The translations under genes and the position numbers were made by a program. A model generated the notes under the pieces. The model was not told the DNA's origin. It ran no database searches and saw only the letters and a program-made list of their open reading frames with translations. Below, piece by piece: positions 60,598 to 64,000 of a DNA stretch of 64,000 bases. Each line of letters starts with the position of its first letter. Position 1 is the stretch's first letter. Source of the stretch: Bordetella genomosp. 13 (GTDB taxonomy: Bacteria > Pseudomonadota > Gammaproteobacteria > Burkholderiales > Burkholderiaceae_B); contig NZ_VEHL01000005.1 in NCBI RefSeq assembly GCF_007679965.1, positions 62,001 to 126,000 on the forward strand, in the 5' to 3' direction.

Positions 60598-61983
60598 TCA
60601 GCCGGCCAGCGCCGTGCGCGCCGCGATGCGGCCGAATATGGCCGCCTTGCCCAGGGCGGAGCCGGTCATGTAGGCCGCGCCGTGCAGGCCGCCGACTACC
60701 TCGCCCGCCGCGTACAGGCCCGCCAGCGGGTCGCCGTAGACGTCCTGCACGCGCATGGCGGCATCGACGCACAGGCCGCAGTAGGTGCCGTAGACGGCCG
60801 CGGTGGACGGATAGGCGTAGAAGGGGCCTGTCTCGATCTTCACCAGCCTGCCGTGCTGGTGCACCAAATGCGCGCGGCCGAACTCGGGATCGTGGCCCGC
60901 ATCCACGTGGGCGTTGTAGGCCCGGACGGTGTCGAGCAAGGCCTGGACGGGGATCTCGAGCATCGTGGCCAGGTCTTCCAGGGTGTCGGCCTGGAAGACC
61001 AGTCCTTCTTCGTGGCGGCGGTTGATGTCCAGGATGCGGGTCTGGTCGTCCCCGCTGTCGAAGATGGGTTGGTCGAAGATCTGGAACGTGGCGCCGTAGG
61101 GCTGCTGGATGCAGGCATCGCCCAGCAGCTTGTACGAGATGGATTCGTCGACGTAGCGTTTGCCGTCCTGGTTGACGGCGATGGCGCCCTTGTACACGGC
61201 CAGCAGGCTGTGATGGTTGGTGTCGTCGGTGGGATGCTTGCCGTACGTGCCCTTGATGTAGATCATGTCGCGGCAGTCGGCGCCCAGCAGCTGGGCCATC
61301 CGCAGGCCGTCGCCCGTGTTGCCTGCGCCGCCGATGAACACGGCCGCTTCCGCGTGGTATTGCGGCGCGTAGCGGTGGATCAGCCCGGCGTCCTGCACGA
61401 AGCCGCCGCTGGCCAGCACCACGCCGTGGCTGCCCAGCACATCGAACACCTGGCCGTCGCGCTGCGCGCGTACGCCGATGACCCGTCGATGGTCAGGATC
61501 GCGGATCAGGCGCAACGCGCGGGTGTCCGTCAGCAGCTGGACGTGGCCGGTGCGCCTGGCGCTGGCCGCCAGGGCCCGTACGGCATCGGCCGGGTCGACG
61601 TTGTGCACGCGCGGCACGGACTGGCCCGACGAGGTCTCGATGTGCGGGCCGAACACCACGCCGGCCTTCTTCAGCCATTCGTAGGTATCGAGCTGGTGGT
61701 CGACGTAGGCTCGCACCAGGGCTTCGTCGTTCTCGAATTTCCCGACCTCGCGCAGGTCCTGGAACAACAGCTCGCTGGAATCCTCGACGCCGTTCTCGCG
61801 TTGCAGGTCGGTGCCGGCAAAGGCCAGGCAGCCGCCGGACATGGCCGACGAGCCGCCGGTCTCGGACAGCTTTTCGAGCAGGACGACGTCTTGCCCTGCC
61901 TGGGCGGCCTGCAGTGCGGCCGCGAAGCCGGCCATGCCGGCACCGACGACCACCAGGGTCGTGTTCAGATCGGAATTGCTCAT
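60598..61983 (-). CDS. FAD-dependent oxidoreductase, fumarate reductase/urocanate reductase flavoprotein family
   Basis: 461 residues. N-terminal FAD motif TLVVVGAGMAGFAAALQAAQ and the SSAMSGGCLAFAGT loop; middle VVLASGGFVQD; C-terminal GLYAAGEVVGGLHGAAYMTG. These match the succinate dehydrogenase/fumarate reductase flavoprotein fold without a heme or Fe-S part. Eleven bp upstream of the ETF-beta gene, so it probably donates its electrons to this ETF. Substrate likely an organic acid; not identified. Confidence 0.88.
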   Translation of the reverse strand: MSNSDLNTTLVVVGAGMAGFAAALQAAQAGQDVVLLEKLSETGGSSAMSGGCLAFAGTDLQRENGVEDSSELLFQDLREVGKFENDEALVRAYVDHQLDTYEWLKKAGVVFGPHIETSSGQSVPRVHNVDPADAVRALAASARRTGHVQLLTDTRALRLIRDPDHRRVIGVRAQRDGQVFDVLGSHGVVLASGGFVQDAGLIHRYAPQYHAEAAVFIGGAGNTGDGLRMAQLLGADCRDMIYIKGTYGKHPTDDTNHHSLLAVYKGAIAVNQDGKRYVDESISYKLLGDACIQQPYGATFQIFDQPIFDSGDDQTRILDINRRHEEGLVFQADTLEDLATMLEIPVQALLDTVRAYNAHVDAGHDPEFGRAHLVHQHGRLVKIETGPFYAYPSTAAVYGTYCGLCVDAAMRVQDVYGDPLAGLYAAGEVVGGLHGAAYMTGSALGKAAIFGRIAARTALAG

Positions 61984-62036
61984 GGGATCGATTCTTCAGT
62001 CCAGGCGTATGCGCGTGCAGCGCGAGACGGGGATGT

Positions 62037-63524
62037 TCAGGCGTGCTGCGCGGCGCGGGCCAGCGACGCGGCGTGCGCGCCGCCGATGCGGCCGAGCACC
62101 GCGCCCGCGGTCAGGCCGATGCCGCCGGCATACTTGACGTAGTAAAGGCCGCCGACCATCTCGCCGGTGGCATACAGGCCGGGCAGCGGCTGGTCGTTGC
62201 CGTCCAGCACCTGGCCATGGGGGTTCACCTTGACGCCGGCATAGGTGCACGTGATGCCGCAGGTGACGGCATACGCCACGTAGGGGGCGGTATCCAGCGG
62301 CTGGGCCCAGTTCGACTTGGGCACGGCCAGGCCGCGCGTGCCGCGGCCGTCCTTGAGCGCGGGGTTGAAGGGCACGTCCTGGTCGATGGCGGCGTTGAAC
62401 TCGCGCACGGTCTGCAGGAACCCGCGCGGGTTGATGCCGTCCATCTGTTCGGCCAGCGCTTCCAGCGTGTCGGCCTGCAGGCGGGTGGCGTGCCTGACGC
62501 GGTATTCGTCGGGCAGCAGGCCGACCGTCCTGGCGTCGAACACCTGCCAGGCCACGGAGCCGGGCTGCGCCAGCACGCGCGCGCCCATGCCCGAATAGGT
62601 GTAGTTGCGGAAGTCCAGGCCTTCGTCGACGAAGCGCCGGCCGTCGGCGTTGACCACGATGCCGAGGTTGAAGTAGTTCTTCTGCTGGTTCAGCAGGTTG
62701 ATGTCGCCGAACGCGGGCGCGTTCAGGTCGTAGAACACCGCATGGCAGCCGGTCCAGTTGCCGTGCGCGGCGGCGCCGGCGCCGATCGCCATCTCGATGC
62801 CATCGCCGGTGTTGTAGCGCGAGCCTCGCACCTTGGCGAGGTCCCAGTTGGGGCCCAGGTACTGCGCGCGCCAGCGCACGTTGGCATGGAAGCCGCCGGT
62901 GGCCAGCACCACGGCGCGGGCCTGCAGCGTGTCGACCTGGCCGTTCCGTTCCAGCGTGATGGTCCAGGTGTCGCCCGTGCGTTGCAGACCGCAGGCGCGC
63001 GTGCCGTAGCGCAGGTCCAGGCCCAGCTTCCCGGCGCGCGCGTACAGCGACTGCATCAGGCCGAGGCCGCCGCCGGAGACTTCCACGGTGAGTCCCCCCC
63101 AGAACCTGTTCTTGCCGTCCACCTTGAAGGACTGGCGCCCATAGATGGGCAGGAAGCGCACGCCATGGCCGCGCATCCACATCATGGTGGGAAAGCTCTG
63201 GCTGACCACGGTGTCGAGCACGTCGGCGTCGGCGCGGTAGCCGCTCATGGCCACCGCCTCGTCGTAGAACTGTTCCTCGGTATACGTGCCGAAGTCGCTG
63301 TTGGCGAACTCGTCGTCGCTGAGGTCGGGCATCAGCGTCTTCAGGTCGTCATTGCCCTTGTAGGCAATGCGGAACGCGCCGCCGGTGAAGGCGGAGCTGC
63401 CGCCGCGGCTGGCTTCGGGCGCGCGTTCGACGACGACCACCTGGGCCCCGGATTCGTGCGCCGACAGGGCGGCGCACAGGGCGGCATTGCCGCCGCCTAT
63501 GACCGCTACATCGCAGGCTTTCAT
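62037..63524 (-). CDS. FAD-dependent tricarballylate dehydrogenase (TcuA)-like protein
   Basis: 495 residues. N-terminal CDVAVIGGGNAALCAALSAH and the GGSSAFTGGAFRIAYKG block, middle VVLATGGFHANVRWR and SRYNTGDGIEMAIGAGA, C-terminal GLYATGEMVGGLYYVKYAGG. These track TcuA, which oxidises tricarballylate to cis-aconitate, more closely than the neighbouring flavoprotein. TcuB, its usual electron acceptor, is absent; the ETF pair may replace it. Second gene of the operon. Confidence 0.85.
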   Translation of the reverse strand: MKACDVAVIGGGNAALCAALSAHESGAQVVVVERAPEASRGGSSAFTGGAFRIAYKGNDDLKTLMPDLSDDEFANSDFGTYTEEQFYDEAVAMSGYRADADVLDTVVSQSFPTMMWMRGHGVRFLPIYGRQSFKVDGKNRFWGGLTVEVSGGGLGLMQSLYARAGKLGLDLRYGTRACGLQRTGDTWTITLERNGQVDTLQARAVVLATGGFHANVRWRAQYLGPNWDLAKVRGSRYNTGDGIEMAIGAGAAAHGNWTGCHAVFYDLNAPAFGDINLLNQQKNYFNLGIVVNADGRRFVDEGLDFRNYTYSGMGARVLAQPGSVAWQVFDARTVGLLPDEYRVRHATRLQADTLEALAEQMDGINPRGFLQTVREFNAAIDQDVPFNPALKDGRGTRGLAVPKSNWAQPLDTAPYVAYAVTCGITCTYAGVKVNPHGQVLDGNDQPLPGLYATGEMVGGLYYVKYAGGIGLTAGAVLGRIGGAHAASLARAAQHA

Positions 63525-63657
63525 CGTAAGTCTCCCATCTGTCTGGCATCGGCGTTCGAGGTGCGCCGAAGAGCTTCAGGGAGATTGTGCGGGGCGTGCG
63601 GAGACGGGGGAACGCCGCCGGGCCGAAAGTGTTCTTCGATTTAATTGAACGGCGGAA

Positions 63658-64000
63658 TCAGCGTCCGCCCTGCACGGCGCGCGCGTACTGCACGGGCCAC
63701 GCGGTGGGCGCGTCCAGCGCCGCGGCGGCGCGCAAGGGCCAGTACGGATCGCGCAACAGCTCGCGCGCCAGGAACACCATGTCGGCCTGGCCCTGCCGGA
63801 GAATGTCTTCGGCCTGGTTGGCCTGCGTGATCAGGCCGACCGCGGCCGTCGGAACGCCGGCCTCGCGCCGTATGCGCGCGGCGAAGGGCACCTGGTAGCC
63901 CGGCGCCGCGTCGCCGCGCGAGGCGGGCAGGATCGAGCCGCTGGAACAGTCCACCAGGTCGACGCCCAGCGCTTTCATGCGGCGCGCCAGCTCAACGGAC
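63658..64000 (-). CDS. NADH:flavin oxidoreductase (old yellow enzyme, YqjM/NamA type), 5' end outside the window
   Basis: The visible ~114 C-terminal residues, open to the right edge, show [47 protein letters not shown] and [18 protein letters not shown], the end of the (beta/alpha)8 barrel of YqjM-type ene-reductases. FMN-phosphate and substrate loops are partly present. It is 133 bp upstream of the TcuA-like gene on the same strand and may be the first operon gene seen here. Confidence 0.9.
   Translation of the reverse strand, partial: SVELARRMKALGVDLVDCSSGSILPASRGDAAPGYQVPFAARIRREAGVPTAAVGLITQANQAEDILRQGQADMVFLARELLRDPYWPLRAAAALDAPTAWPVQYARAVQGGR

Overview
The window reads as chromosomal DNA of a high-GC beta-proteobacterium of the Alcaligenaceae (Achromobacter/Bordetella type). 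The main reasons are four separate Bug-type (TctC) periplasmic solute-binding proteins next to small catabolic operons, the strong GC-rich codon bias, and the kinds of neighbouring genes (MmgE/PrpD, TcuA-like flavoproteins, Asp/Glu-racemase-like proteins, RidA). This is inference from gene content; no 16S or other species marker is present.

Layout. 1-6 kb holds housekeeping-type genes: a methyltransferase cut by the left edge, a FecR-like protein, RidA, a YkgJ-type cysteine-cluster protein, tag (3-methyladenine glycosylase I) and an AsmA-family protein. 6-15.6 kb is one catabolic locus: a DHDPS-like aldolase/lyase, a bicupin dioxygenase, an ornithine-cyclodeaminase-like protein, a CMD/AhpD-like protein and a Bug protein form one minus-strand operon, and a ThDP enzyme plus an aldehyde dehydrogenase form another. 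Between them, on the plus strand, sits a regulator made of a helix-turn-helix fused to a citrate-synthase fold that has lost catalytic residues. A matching 23-bp operator-like palindrome lies upstream of both minus-strand operons.

15.9-41.0 kb is a 25-kb genomic island inserted in the 3' end of tRNA-Lys(CUU), bounded by a 49-bp direct repeat. It carries a tyrosine integrase next to the tRNA, a ColE2-type Rep protein, small DNA-binding proteins, an IS21-family element sitting in older recombinase/IS debris, and two lipoproteins. The defence-like cargo is a TIR-domain protein, a 1,300-residue DUF4365-TPR-PIN protein and an OLD-nuclease/UvrD pair of the Gabija type. After these come an uncharacterised three-gene operon with a CX5R phosphatase, a tandem pair of XRE regulators with shared palindromic operators, and at the right end an IncQ-type RepC with three iterons and an AlpA/excisionase-like protein. 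I see no relaxase or type IV secretion genes, so it looks like an integrated replicating element rather than a self-conjugative one.

41-64 kb returns to chromosome: a structured-RNA candidate, GFA and GST proteins, an MHS-family transporter with an AraC regulator and a class II aldolase, a DnaJ paralogue and a DUF3253 protein. Two organic-acid catabolic clusters follow. One (49.7-57.6 kb, plus strand) has Bug, racemase-like, flavoprotein, MmgE/PrpD, SDR, a cysteine-hydrolase-like protein lacking its cysteine, and a second racemase-like protein, with a divergent LysR regulator. The other (57.7-64 kb, minus strand) runs old-yellow-enzyme, two flavoprotein dehydrogenases, ETF beta, ETF alpha and Bug, and ends in a clear intrinsic terminator.
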